The notes beneath the pieces were generated by a model, which was not told where the DNA came from, did not search any database, and saw only the letters and a program-made list of their open reading frames with translations. Source: Aquilaria yunnanensis (taxonomy: Eukaryota > Streptophyta > Magnoliopsida > Malvales > Thymelaeaceae). From it: DNA of 64,000 nucleotides. Location: contig CM077594.1 of the NCBI GenBank assembly GCA_039654915.1, positions 85,078,893-85,142,892 of the forward strand. Direction: 5' to 3'. Both the position numbers and the translations under genes were made by a program. Below, in pieces: positions 49,322 through 57,973 of the stretch. The first letter of the stretch is position 1, and each line of letters starts with the position of its first letter.

Positions 49322-49531
49322 TCTAATAGTAAAAACCTCCTAAAGAAAGGTTCAATCAATAGGGTGTAGTCTTTGTTTAAGTGAACCTTTTAGTTATTGC
49401 TTTTTATTCCAATAAAGTTGTGATTTATGCACATTGTAAATAAAGTACCAGTTTGCATCCATCTCATTCGTGCCATTTTTTTTTTTTTTTTTTTTTCTTT
49501 CTTCTCTTTCTTTTCTCTCTGGATAATGCAG
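49318..49531 (+). other. Predicted 214-nt intron joining gag-pro to pol
   Basis: Donor AAGTAATC overlaps the gag-pro stop codon. The acceptor is GGATAATGCAG ending at 49531, preceded by a T-run of about 24 bases and a CT-rich tract. Removing it restores a Lys codon across the junction and continues open through 49563, the ATG of the pol frame, without a stop. Ogre elements are known to carry an intron at this position, spliced in part of the transcripts to balance gag and gag-pol. Confidence 0.82.
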
Positions 49532-49562
49532 ACCCAAAACTCTCTTTGATGACAATGAAAGA

Positions 49563-52500
49563 ATGAACTTTGATAATCCTGTAAACACTACCGACTCGGA
49601 TGACGAAGATCTTCAAGTATCTCCTGAGCTATTAAAAATGATTGAGCGAGATGAAAAAGAAAGAGCAACAAGTCAAGAACCAACTGAGGTATTCAACCTG
49701 GGAGACAGTCAGGATGTAAAAAAAGTCAAGATTGGCACTTTATTCCCTCCTGAAGAAAAAAAAGAATTAGTCCATTTATTGAAAGAATATGTGGATGTGT
49801 TTGCTTGGTCATACCAAGATATGCCTGGCCTAAGCTCAGACATAGTACTACACAAAATACCCTTGAAACCTGGGGCGAAGCCTGTCAGACAAAAATTACG
49901 AAGATTAAAGCCGGATCTAATCTTAAGAGTGAAAGATGAGATTCGAAAGCTGTGGGATGCAGGATTCCTTGGGGTCGCTGAATATACAGAATGGGTGGTT
50001 AACATTGTTCCAGTCGAAAAGAAAGAAAGCGGGAAACTAAGAGTTTGTCAGGACTACCGGCCATTGAACGAAGCCAGTCCTAAAGATAACTTCCCACTTC
50101 CTCACATTGATACGCTGGTGGATAATACCGCAGGAAACTCCTATTTTTCCTTCATGGATGGCTTCTCTGGATACAATCAAATCAAACTTGATCCAGATGA
50201 TATGATAAAAACTGCCTTTATAACCCTTTGGGGTACCTTCTACTACAAGGTGATGCCTTTTGGGTTAAAGAATGCTGGTGCTACATATCAAAGAGCCATG
50301 GTTGCATTATTCCATGACATGATGCATAAAGAAATTGAAGTATATGTAGACGACATGATCGCCAAAACTTTCACTGCTAAGGGGCATCTAAAAGTGCTAA
50401 GAAAACTATTCGATAGACTTCGCAAATATCAACTGAAGTTGAATCCTGCCAAATGTATTTTTGGAGCCTCTTCAGGAAAGTTATTGGGTTTCATGGTCAG
50501 CAAGGATGGGATTCGAGTTGACCCGAGTAAAGTCAAAGCAATACAAGAAATGCAACCCCCGAAGACTCCAAAACAAGTAAGAAGTTTCCTGGGCAGAATC
50601 AACTTCATAGCAAGGTTCATTTCACAATTGACATCCAAGTGTGAACCTCTTTTCAAATCACTGAAGAAGAACAATCCGATCGAGTGGAATAACGAATGCC
50701 AAGAAGCATTCGAGAAAATCAAGCAATATCTATCAAATCCACCAGTCTTGGTACCACCCCGATCTGGAGAATCGTTGATTCTATATTTATCCATACAGGA
50801 TTCTTCATTAGGATCCGTATTGGGTCAACGTGATGAGACAGGCAAGAAAGAGCACGCAATTTACTATTTGAGCAAGAAGCTTACCACATATGAAGCGAAA
50901 TACTCAATAGTAGAAAAGTCCTGTTGTGCCCTTGCATGGGTAGCACACCGACTACGACACTACATGCTCAACAACACCACATTGCTAATCTCCAAGACTG
51001 ATCCCATTAAGTACATTTTTGAGAAACCAGCTTTATCAGGCAGGATCGCAAAATGGCAAATGCTGTTGTCTGAATACGACATACAGTATGTCACCCAAAA
51101 GGCTGTAAAAGGGAGTGTGATTGCTGAATATCTGGCTGATAGAGCATTGGATGATTATGAGCCAATGAAAATGGAGTTTCCTGATGGAGATATAATGACA
51201 ATAGAACAAGAAGTCTCTAAAGATGATGAAACATGGAAAATGGCATTCGATGGAGCATCTAATGCTTTGGGACAAGGGATTGGAGCCATACTCATCTCTC
51301 CAAGTGGAGAGCAATTCCCTCTTACAGCAAAAATTACATTTCCTTGTACCAACAATATAGTAGAGTATGAGGCATGTGCTATGGGACTCCAAATGGCACT
51401 GGAATTGAAAGTGCGAGATCTCCGAGTTTATGGGGATTCCGCATTAGTCATATATCAAATCAACGGAGAATGGGAGACAAGGGATTCAAAATTGATCCCT
51501 TACCAAAAGCTCATACTAGACTTGGCTCGAAAATTCAACAGTATAAGCTTCCATCATCTTCCAAGGGAAGATAATCAAATACCGGATGCTTTAGCTACTT
51601 TGGCTGTTATGTACAAGATCAGTGACCCCGAGCATACTCCTGTGTTCGAGATGAGAATAATAGATTCTCCAGCTTATTGCATGAGCATCGAAGAAGAATT
51701 GGATGGAAAGCCTTGGTATCACGATATCAAGAAATACCTCAAAGAAAGAGTATATCCACCAGAAGTATCAGAAAATGACAAGAAATTTCTACGAAGATTG
51801 TCAATGGGTTTTCTTTTAAACCTAGACATACTTTACAAGAAAACCCCAGACTCGATGCTACTTCGCTGTGTAGATACTCATGAAGCACGAAAGATCATGG
51901 AAGAAGTTCATTCTGGAATATGTGGAGCACACACTAGTGGTCATACCATGGCAAGACAAATAATGAGGGCTGGTTACTATTGGCTCACATTGGAAAGTGA
52001 TTGCGTCAATCACGTAAGAAAATGTCACAAATGCCAAATATATGCCAACAAGATCCAAGCTCCACCTGTTCCTCTTAATGTAACAGCAATACCTTGGCCT
52101 TTTGCCATGTGGGGAATCGATGTTATTGGAGCGATTACCCCTAAAGCTTCCAATGGTCACAAATTCATCCTAGTTGCAATTGACTACTTTACTAAATGGG
52201 TAGAAGCTGTGTCTTATGCAAGCGTAACTCAAAAGGTGGTATGCCGGTTCATTAAGAAAGAAATCATTTGTCGCTATGGACCGCCAGAGTGTATCATCTC
52301 AGACAATGCCACGAACCTGAATAATGCAATGATGCAGACTTTGTGCCAGCAATTCAAAATCAAGCATCTCAATTCAGCACCTTATCGACCGATGATGAAT
52401 GGTGCAGTAGAAGCGGCCAATAAAAATATCAAGAGAATTGTTGAAAAGATGATCGTCACTTACAAGGACTGGCATGAGATGTTACCTTTTGCACTACATG

Positions 52501-52961
52501 CTTATAGAACTTCTACCCGTACTTCTACTGGAGCAACACCTTTTTCTCTGGTATACGGTATGGAGGCTGTATTGCCCATCGAAGTTGAAATTCCTTCATT
52601 AAGGGTACTAATGGATACTCAATTAGGAGAAGCAGAATGGGTCAAAGCTAGATACGAGCAATTAAATCTAATTGATGAAAGAAGAATGATAGCCCTCTGC
52701 CATGGGCAACTTTATCAAAGAAGGATGATTCGTGCTTACAACAAAAAGGTTCGCCCACGACAATTTCACGAAGGTGACATAGTGCTCAAGAAAATTTTAC
52801 CCATGCAACATGATTCAAGAGGAAAATGGACACCAAATTATGACGGGCCATATGTCGTGAAGAAAGCATTTTCAGGAGGGGCACTAATTCTGACAGAAAT
52901 GGATGGACGAGAATTACCGAAGCCAGTAAATTCGGATGCAGTAAAGAAATACTTTGCATAA
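49563..52961 (+). CDS. Ogre RT-RNase H-aRNase H-integrase (1132 aa)
   Basis: Intact frame, also open upstream to the predicted splice acceptor at 49532, so the ATG need not be the natural start. Reverse transcriptase: CQDYRPLNEASPKDNFPLPH near 163, FMDGFSGYNQI near 196 and YVDDM at 261-265. The classical RNase H that follows is degenerate (YLSIQDSSLG where the first acidic residue is expected). A second, archaeal-type RNase H follows with FDGASN (Asp563), EYEACAMGL, YGDSALV and PDALATLA, the arrangement typical of Tat/Ogre. Integrase has an HHCC finger (HTSGH, then CHKCQIY near 821) and a DDE core with Asp853 (WGIDVIG), Asp914 (ISDNATN) and Glu950 (GAVEAANK), spacing D-X60-D-X35-E. No chromodomain is seen. 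All key catalytic residues except those of the degenerate RNase H are present. Confidence 0.96.
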   Translation: MNFDNPVNTTDSDDEDLQVSPELLKMIERDEKERATSQEPTEVFNLGDSQDVKKVKIGTLFPPEEKKELVHLLKEYVDVFAWSYQDMPGLSSDIVLHKIPLKPGAKPVRQKLRRLKPDLILRVKDEIRKLWDAGFLGVAEYTEWVVNIVPVEKKESGKLRVCQDYRPLNEASPKDNFPLPHIDTLVDNTAGNSYFSFMDGFSGYNQIKLDPDDMIKTAFITLWGTFYYKVMPFGLKNAGATYQRAMVALFHDMMHKEIEVYVDDMIAKTFTAKGHLKVLRKLFDRLRKYQLKLNPAKCIFGASSGKLLGFMVSKDGIRVDPSKVKAIQEMQPPKTPKQVRSFLGRINFIARFISQLTSKCEPLFKSLKKNNPIEWNNECQEAFEKIKQYLSNPPVLVPPRSGESLILYLSIQDSSLGSVLGQRDETGKKEHAIYYLSKKLTTYEAKYSIVEKSCCALAWVAHRLRHYMLNNTTLLISKTDPIKYIFEKPALSGRIAKWQMLLSEYDIQYVTQKAVKGSVIAEYLADRALDDYEPMKMEFPDGDIMTIEQEVSKDDETWKMAFDGASNALGQGIGAILISPSGEQFPLTAKITFPCTNNIVEYEACAMGLQMALELKVRDLRVYGDSALVIYQINGEWETRDSKLIPYQKLILDLARKFNSISFHHLPREDNQIPDALATLAVMYKISDPEHTPVFEMRIIDSPAYCMSIEEELDGKPWYHDIKKYLKERVYPPEVSENDKKFLRRLSMGFLLNLDILYKKTPDSMLLRCVDTHEARKIMEEVHSGICGAHTSGHTMARQIMRAGYYWLTLESDCVNHVRKCHKCQIYANKIQAPPVPLNVTAIPWPFAMWGIDVIGAITPKASNGHKFILVAIDYFTKWVEAVSYASVTQKVVCRFIKKEIICRYGPPECIISDNATNLNNAMMQTLCQQFKIKHLNSAPYRPMMNGAVEAANKNIKRIVEKMIVTYKDWHEMLPFALHAYRTSTRTSTGATPFSLVYGMEAVLPIEVEIPSLRVLMDTQLGEAEWVKARYEQLNLIDERRMIALCHGQLYQRRMIRAYNKKVRPRQFHEGDIVLKKILPMQHDSRGKWTPNYDGPYVVKKAFSGGALILTEMDGRELPKPVNSDAVKKYFA

Positions 52962-53925
52962 TGAAGAAATTTTCGAACAGAAGGGGAGAAGTGGATACAG
53001 GGTTACCAAAGTTTATTTGATCAAAGTTGTCAAAGAGAGCTTTCTTCCCTTACACTTTCATTATCTATCTGTACCCAAGATTTTCATATTCTTTTACCCA
53101 TAAATAAAAGCCAATTCTCTTTAACTTACCTTAGATTCTCACGTTCAAAATGCTAAAGTCGCTTCTATCCAGTTCTTTTCCTTCAAATCTCACATTCCTA
53201 CTAGCCTTAAGTGTGCAATAAATTGTGACTTTTGAAGGAAGAATAGTAATAATTAAAACTTAGAAAAAAACAAAGACCGTAGATTACTTTGATAAGCTTT
53301 GTGAATTAAAACAGGTAAGATTGAGGTCCTGCTTTGCGAGCAGCACAGAACATAGGCTAACAAAGAAGAAGGAGTAACAAATCTTTGGGAGATAGCCTTG
53401 GTGGTAGCCTGAATGATCATTTCAGAAGTCTTAACATGTCTATGTCAGCAGGAAAGAATCATGCTCACGAATATTTCAACAGGGACAATTATCCAGAGAA
53501 GCATAAAATATGAGGCGGGCATTAAAGAAAATTGAGGTCAAAATTCAAAAATAAGGCAAGGAAAGAGGATTTTTGAACAGAGTTGGGCTTTTGAGACAAT
53601 GGACAACAGCTGGAAAGCATAAAGAGATTCAATAATAGTTCGAGAAGGAAATCACAAAGAAGATCCAGTAAAGTAAAGCAAAGACATGAAGAGCTAGATT
53701 AAAAAAAAAAAAAAAAAACATCAGTTACACATGCCTTGCATTCATGCATTTCACATCATGCATGCATGGCTTTTACATAACAGGGATCAAATGAAAAGCA
53801 TGTCCGCAGCATGATTGCAGCAGTATAAGCTGAGATCTTAATGACATCAGCTCTTACTAATTGGACGCATAGCTAATACGCTGGACCCAGCCCCATCAGG
53901 AATCCAAGGATAAAGCATACAATAT
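52962..53925 (+). other. Post-pol spacer of the Ogre-type element
   Basis: No supported coding sequence. It contains an A-run at about 53701-53719 and ATGCATGCATGGC-type short repeats around 53740-53770. It begins the long 3' region that carries the accessory ORFs. Confidence 0.55.
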
Positions 53926-54190
53926 CGTCAAAAGCCTGGCAATTGAGGCTACACCTAAAAGAACAGAATTGATGCCAGCTTAGCAGCATCCAAGATGAGT
54001 GATAGCTATCGTCAAAGATAAGGCAGACATCAAGAAATATTGTCGTTGAAAATTCGTCAAAAGCCTGGCAATTGAGGCTACACCTAAAAGAACAGAATTG
54101 ATGCCAGCTTAACAGCATCCAAGATGAGTGATAGCTATCGTCAAAGATAAGGCAGACATCAAGAAATATTATCGTTGAAAATTCGTCAAA
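53926..54190 (+). repeat. 129-bp tandem duplication
   Basis: CGTCAAAAGCCTGGCAATTG starts at 53926 and again at 54055; a third, partial start is at 54184. The two full copies differ at only a few positions. The open frame on the opposite strand is a by-product. Confidence 0.9.
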
Positions 54191-54269
54191 AGCGGACAAT
54201 GGATTCAATAATCAAGGACTGAATCGACGTCAGCTGGATGAAATATCTATCACATCAAAATAAAGTAGG

Positions 54270-54330
54270 ATTCACTTTTCCGGTTAAGCGGCGGATACGG
54301 TACTCCGTGACTCTCAAGTCGGTTCTCTCA
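54270..54330 (+). promoter_or_regulatory. Leader block shared by accessory cassettes 1 and 3
   Basis: TTCCGGTTAAGCGGCGGATA and the following CTCTGACTCTC-like phrase recur at 55891-55932 upstream of the third ORF. Upstream of ORF1 the TATA position is occupied by a weaker AATAAAG. The match shows that the ORFs were duplicated together with their upstream DNA. Confidence 0.6.
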
Positions 54331-54386
54331 GTTGCCCATAATAACTGATCATTTCCTCCCTCCTTTCTTTTACTTTCTCCTAGAAA

Positions 54387-54935
54387 ATGGATCCTACTTT
54401 TTCTGCCTTGCGAAAATATTTTCCTTCTCTCCCAATGAACATCCTCAAAAAGATCTACCAAGTTCGCTGTGAACGATTAAGAGCTCTGATGCATAAAGGA
54501 ATCCCTGAAGATGTGCGGTGGTTAATTGAAGCTAAGGTTCGTCTGGCAGGTGAAATCCCAGAGGCATTTGTGTCTCACATGCCTGGTGTAGGCAAAAGCT
54601 CTTATGCCAAAAAACGAAGAGCGAGGAGACTAGGCGTCTGTCATAAATGCGGACGCTGGACCTGTAATACTAAATGTCGTTCTTTAGGGATGATCTCTGA
54701 TAATCGAGAAGATAAAATACGATTCATTAAGAATGGCCTGAGTAAGGACTCATTGGATGATCTCCAATTGACTCTTGAGACGCATTCTTGTGGATCCGTG
54801 CAACGTGAACTTCTCGATTTATGGAGCATTTTTCATGAAGAACGAGAACGATACAGTCCCGGGAATCTGACATTAAACGACCCTATTTGTCAGCTTGTAA
54901 GAAAACTGGATGGGAAGCAAATCCTCGACTCATAG
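54387..54935 (+). CDS. Accessory Cys-rich basic protein, copy 1 (182 aa)
   Basis: First of four tandem paralogues of equal length between pol and the 3' LTR, same strand as the element. Residues 1-60 are helical and charged (ALRKYFPSLPMNILKKIYQ, VRWLIEAKVRLAGEIPEAF). At 70-81 there is a basic patch KSSYAKKRRARR, directly followed by a finger with Cys85, Cys88, Cys93 and Cys97 (C-X2-C-X4-C-X3-C). The C-terminal third has conserved IRFIKNGL and ETHSCG. The basic patch plus Cys finger recalls by eye the nucleic-acid-binding proteins of carlavirus-type plant viruses, several of which suppress RNA silencing. The finger spacing is not identical and this is not verified. No signal peptide or membrane segment is seen. 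Nucleic-acid binding is the reasonable inference. Confidence 0.85.
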   Translation: MDPTFSALRKYFPSLPMNILKKIYQVRCERLRALMHKGIPEDVRWLIEAKVRLAGEIPEAFVSHMPGVGKSSYAKKRRARRLGVCHKCGRWTCNTKCRSLGMISDNREDKIRFIKNGLSKDSLDDLQLTLETHSCGSVQRELLDLWSIFHEERERYSPGNLTLNDPICQLVRKLDGKQILDS

Positions 54936-55094
54936 AAGCCATTAATCCCGTTACTGGACGTAAAACCAGTGGAAGATGTGAGCCACAGTCACAATCACTG
55001 TACATACAATTTATCATATTTAAAATTTTCCATTTTTCTTTTAATAATGTATTTGCTCCCGTAAGTGTAATCGACACGTTATCCATTTCATCGC

Positions 55095-55101
55095 TATAAA
55101 T
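55095..55101 (+). promoter_or_regulatory. TATA box upstream of accessory copy 2
   Basis: TCATCGCTATAAATGCATG, 87 bases before the ATG at 55182. The same phrase occurs before copy 3 and in modified form before copy 4 and the LOG ORF. Confidence 0.6.
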
Positions 55102-55181
55102 GCATGTTCTTCCAGTCGGTTATCTAAGTTTCCTTCAATAACTGATTCATTTCCCTCTTCTCTCAAATTCTTCTCTCATCA

Positions 55182-55730
55182 ATGGATTCTACTCTTTCTG
55201 CACTGCGAAAATACTTTCCTTCCTTTCCAATAAAAGTCCTTAAAAAGATCTACCTTGCTAGATGTGAAAGAATCAGAGTTTTTACACGCAAAGGCATTCC
55301 CGATAATGTGCAGTGGATAATTGAAGCTAAGGTCCGTCTGGCGGGTGAAGTTCCAGATGCATTTATGCCCCGCATGCCCGGTTTAGGTAAAAGCCGTTAT
55401 GCCAAAAGGCGAAGAGCAAAGAGACTAGGCGTGTGTTATAAATGTGGGCGATGGAATTGTATTACTAAATGTCGCTCTTTAGGATACATCTCCATAAATC
55501 GTGAAGATAAAAGAAAATTCATTAAGAATGGCCTGCGTAAGGAATCTCTGGAAGATATCCGAGAGACTCTTGAAACGCATTCTTGTGGAAAAGTGCAAGG
55601 TGAAATTATCAGTTTATGGAGGACTTACCATAAAGAACGAAACCGTTACAGTCTTGGGAATGTGACTTTAAACGATCCTGTTTGTCAGTTTGTAAGAAAA
55701 CTGGATGGGAAGCAAATCCCCGACTTATAA
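55182..55730 (+). CDS. Accessory Cys-rich basic protein, copy 2 (182 aa)
   Basis: Intact paralogue of copy 1, starting 795 bases downstream of it. Same layout: LRKYFPSFPIKVLKKIYLAR at the N terminus, basic patch KSRYAKRRRAKR, finger CYKCGRWNCITKC with the four cysteines at 85, 88, 93 and 97, then KFIKNGLRKESLEDI and ETHSCG. Differences from copy 1 are scattered substitutions without stops or frameshifts, which suggests selection after duplication or a very recent origin. The start ATG sits in ATCAATGG, as in copies 3 and 4. It has its own TATA-like element and an 80-90-base leader. Confidence 0.85.
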   Translation: MDSTLSALRKYFPSFPIKVLKKIYLARCERIRVFTRKGIPDNVQWIIEAKVRLAGEVPDAFMPRMPGLGKSRYAKRRRAKRLGVCYKCGRWNCITKCRSLGYISINREDKRKFIKNGLRKESLEDIRETLETHSCGKVQGEIISLWRTYHKERNRYSLGNVTLNDPVCQFVRKLDGKQIPDL

Positions 55731-55873
55731 ATGGCATTGAAGCCATTACTGGACATAAATCAGGGGAAGATGAGAGCCACGGTCATGATTCCTGTACATA
55801 TAAGCTGTCATTTGTCTTTTCTTTTAATATACTTGTTCCTGTAAGCGTAATTAACACGTTATCCTTTCATCGC

Positions 55874-55880
55874 TATAAAT
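55874..55880 (+). promoter_or_regulatory. TATA box upstream of accessory copy 3
   Basis: TCATCGCTATAAATGCGTG, 112 bases before the ATG at 55986; followed by the leader block TTTCCGGTTAAGTAGCGGAT shared with copy 1. Confidence 0.6.
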
Positions 55881-55985
55881 GCGTGTTCTTCTTTCCGGTT
55901 AAGTAGCGGATGCAATACTCTCTGACTCTCAGTTTCCTACAATAACTGATTTCTTCATCTCTTCTCTCAAATTCTTCTTTTATCA

Positions 55986-56534
55986 ATGGATTCTACTCTT
56001 TCCGCCATGCGAAAATACTTTCCTTCCATCCCAATAAATGTTCTTAAAATGATTTACCAAGCTAGATGTGAAAGGATTAGAGTCTTTATGCACAAAGGCA
56101 TTCCTGACAATGTGCGGTGGCTAATTGAAGCTAAGGTTCGTTCAGCTGGTGAAGTTCCAGAAGCGTTCTTTCCCCGTATGCCCGGCTTTGGTAAAAGCGC
56201 TTATGCCAAAAAGCGAAGAGCAAAGAGGCTAGGTGTCTGTCATAAATGTGGACGATGGAATTGTAATACTAAATGTCGCTTTTTAGGATACATCTCCAGA
56301 AATCATGAAGATAAAAGAAAATTCATCAAGAATGGCCTGCGTAAGGAATCTTTGGATGATATCCTATTAACTTTTGAAACACATTCTTGTGAAATAGTGC
56401 AATGGGAAATTATGGATTTATGGTGGACTTTCCGTAAAGAACAGGATCGTTACAGTCTTGGAAATCTAACTTTTAATGACCCTGTTTGCCAGTTTGTGAG
56501 AAAACTGGATGGGAAGCAAATCCCCGACTTATAG
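55986..56534 (+). CDS. Accessory Cys-rich basic protein, copy 3 (182 aa)
   Basis: Third intact paralogue. N terminus MRKYFPSIPINVLKMIYQAR, basic patch KSAYAKKRRAKR, finger CHKCGRWNCNTKC, then KFIKNGLRKESLDDI. The C-terminal Cys of the ETHSCG motif is followed by Glu instead of Gly. Closest by eye to copy 4 in residues 30-85, where long runs are identical. This points to stepwise tandem duplication or gene conversion within the cluster. Starts 804 bases after copy 2. Role as for copy 1: probable nucleic-acid-binding protein, family unproven. Confidence 0.85.
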   Translation: MDSTLSAMRKYFPSIPINVLKMIYQARCERIRVFMHKGIPDNVRWLIEAKVRSAGEVPEAFFPRMPGFGKSAYAKKRRAKRLGVCHKCGRWNCNTKCRFLGYISRNHEDKRKFIKNGLRKESLDDILLTFETHSCEIVQWEIMDLWWTFRKEQDRYSLGNLTFNDPVCQFVRKLDGKQIPDL

Positions 56535-56684
56535 AAGGCATTGAAGCCGTTACTAGACATAAATCAGTGGAAGATGAGAGCCACAGTCATGATTGCTGTA
56601 CATATAAGCTGTCATTTGTCTTTTCTTTTGACAATAATGTACTTGCTTCTGTAAGTGTAATAAACGCATCATCCCTTTCATCAC

Positions 56685-56692
56685 TATAAATA
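56685..56692 (+). promoter_or_regulatory. TATA box upstream of accessory copy 4
   Basis: TCATCACTATAAATATGTG, 66 bases before the ATG at 56751, at the place equivalent to the TATA elements of copies 2 and 3. Confidence 0.6.
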
Positions 56693-56750
56693 TGTGTTAG
56701 TTATGTTCGTTTCCTACAATCACTAATTTCTTTCTTTGCCTCCTTCATCA

Positions 56751-57299
56751 ATGGAGTCTTCTCTTTCCGCCCTACGAAAGTATTTTCCTTCCTTCCCAAT
56801 AAATGTTCTTAAAAAGATTTATCAAGCTAGATGTGAACGATTCAGAGTATTTATGCACAAAGGCATTCCTGATAATGTGCGGTGGCTAATTGAAGCTAAG
56901 GTTCGTTCAGCTGGTGAAGTTCCCGAAGCGTTCTTTCCCCGTATGCCCGGCTTTGGTAAAAGCGCTTATGCCAAAAAAAGAAGAGCAAAGAGGCTAGGCG
57001 TTTGTCATAATTGTGGATGGTGGATTTGCGGCAATAAATGTCGTGCTCCAGGAGTGATCACCAGAAATCGTAATGATAGAATAAGATTCATTAAGAATGG
57101 CTTGCGTAAGGAATCTCTAGAAGATATTCGAGAGGTTCTTGAAGCGCATTCTTGTGGAATAGTGCAATTTGAGGTTGTTGGATTATGGATAATTTTCCAA
57201 AAAGAACGAGATCGTTACAGTCTTGGGAATCTGACCCTAAACGACCCTGTTTGCCAGTTTGTGAGAAAGCTAGATGAGATGCAAATCACCGATTCATAG
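56751..57299 (+). CDS. Accessory Cys-rich basic protein, copy 4 (182 aa)
   Basis: Start chosen at ATG 56751 (MESSLSALRKYFPSFP), which matches the other copies in length and context; the open frame extends 15 bases further upstream but only to a TTG. Basic patch KSAYAKKRRAKR and finger CHNCGWWICGNKC keep the four cysteines at 85, 88, 93 and 97, although residues between them differ more than in the other copies (Trp-Trp, Gly-Asn), as does the following RAPGVITRNRNDRIRF. The end QITDS also differs. It may have begun to specialise. It lies directly before the 87-bp repeats that lead to the LOG ORF. Confidence 0.84.
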   Translation: MESSLSALRKYFPSFPINVLKKIYQARCERFRVFMHKGIPDNVRWLIEAKVRSAGEVPEAFFPRMPGFGKSAYAKKRRAKRLGVCHNCGWWICGNKCRAPGVITRNRNDRIRFIKNGLRKESLEDIREVLEAHSCGIVQFEVVGLWIIFQKERDRYSLGNLTLNDPVCQFVRKLDEMQITDS

Positions 57300-57339
57300 A
57301 AAGCATTGAAGCCATTACTGGACGCAAAGCCAGTGGAAG

Positions 57340-57890
57340 ACGAGGATCAAAGTCACGATTACTGTACGTGCTAGCTGTCGCTTTTGAAATTTTCCTCCCC
57401 TTTTGGTAATAATGTATCCACTCCTGACGTGAACCAAAGTCACGATTACTGTACGTACTAGCTGTCGCTTTTGAAATTTTCCTCCCCTTTTGGTAATAAT
57501 GTATCCACTCCTGACGTGAACCAAAGTCACGATTACTGTACGTACTAGCTGTCGCTTTTGAAATTTTCCTCCCCTTTCAGCGATAATGTATCCACTCCTG
57601 ACATGAGCCATAGTTACGATTACTGTACGTGCTAGCTGTCGCTTTTGAAATTTTCCTCCCCTTTGGCAATAATGTACCCACTCCTGACACGGACTACTGT
57701 ATATAGCTGCCACTTTTGAAATTTTCCTTCTCTTCCAACAATCACGTACCTACTCCTGACATAAGCTACAGTAGTGACTACTGTACATGCTAACAACTAT
57801 TTTGAAAATTTTCCTCCTCTTTTAACGATAGTGTACCCATACCTGACCAGAGTCATACTCGTGACTACTGTGTATAGCTGGCAATAATGT
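57340..57890 (+). repeat. 87-bp tandem repeat between copy 4 and the LOG ORF
   Basis: CACGATTACTGTACGT-type phrases start at 57354, 57441, 57528 and 57615 (period 87), followed by about three decayed units to 57890. The unit contains GCTAGCTGTCGCTTTTGAAA and TAATAATGTATCCACTCCTG. It resembles the DNA that follows each accessory ORF (for example 55787-55830, GATTCCTGTACATATAAGCT), so an intercassette spacer was amplified. The antisense open frame here comes from the repeat. Confidence 0.85.
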
Positions 57891-57933
57891 ATCCACTCTT
57901 GAAAATAAAATTATTGCCTTATCTCTTCATCTC

Positions 57934-57943
57934 TATAAATATA
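57934..57943 (+). promoter_or_regulatory. TATA box upstream of the LOG ORF
   Basis: TTCATCTCTATAAATATATC, about 40 bases before the ATG at 57974; close in sequence and relative position to the TATA elements of the Cys-rich ORFs. Confidence 0.55.
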
Positions 57944-57973
57944 TCCTCTTTTCTCACAAGGATAAGGATAGGA

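Noticed and set aside
53873..54208. 111-codon antisense frame with an internal repeat
   Set aside because: By-product of the 129-bp duplication; no stop falls in the repeated unit in that frame.
56736..56750. Five extra N-terminal codons for Cys-rich copy 4
   Set aside because: The upstream extension starts at TTG, and the ATG at 56751 matches the start of the other three copies.
57315..57713. 132-codon antisense frame with repeated GGKFQKRQL units
   Set aside because: It is produced by the 87-bp tandem repeat being a multiple of three; it lies opposite to all genes of the element.
57887..57973. N-terminal extension of the LOG frame
   Set aside because: It overlaps the TATA element and is unlike LOG proteins; the ATG at 57974 gives the normal family length.
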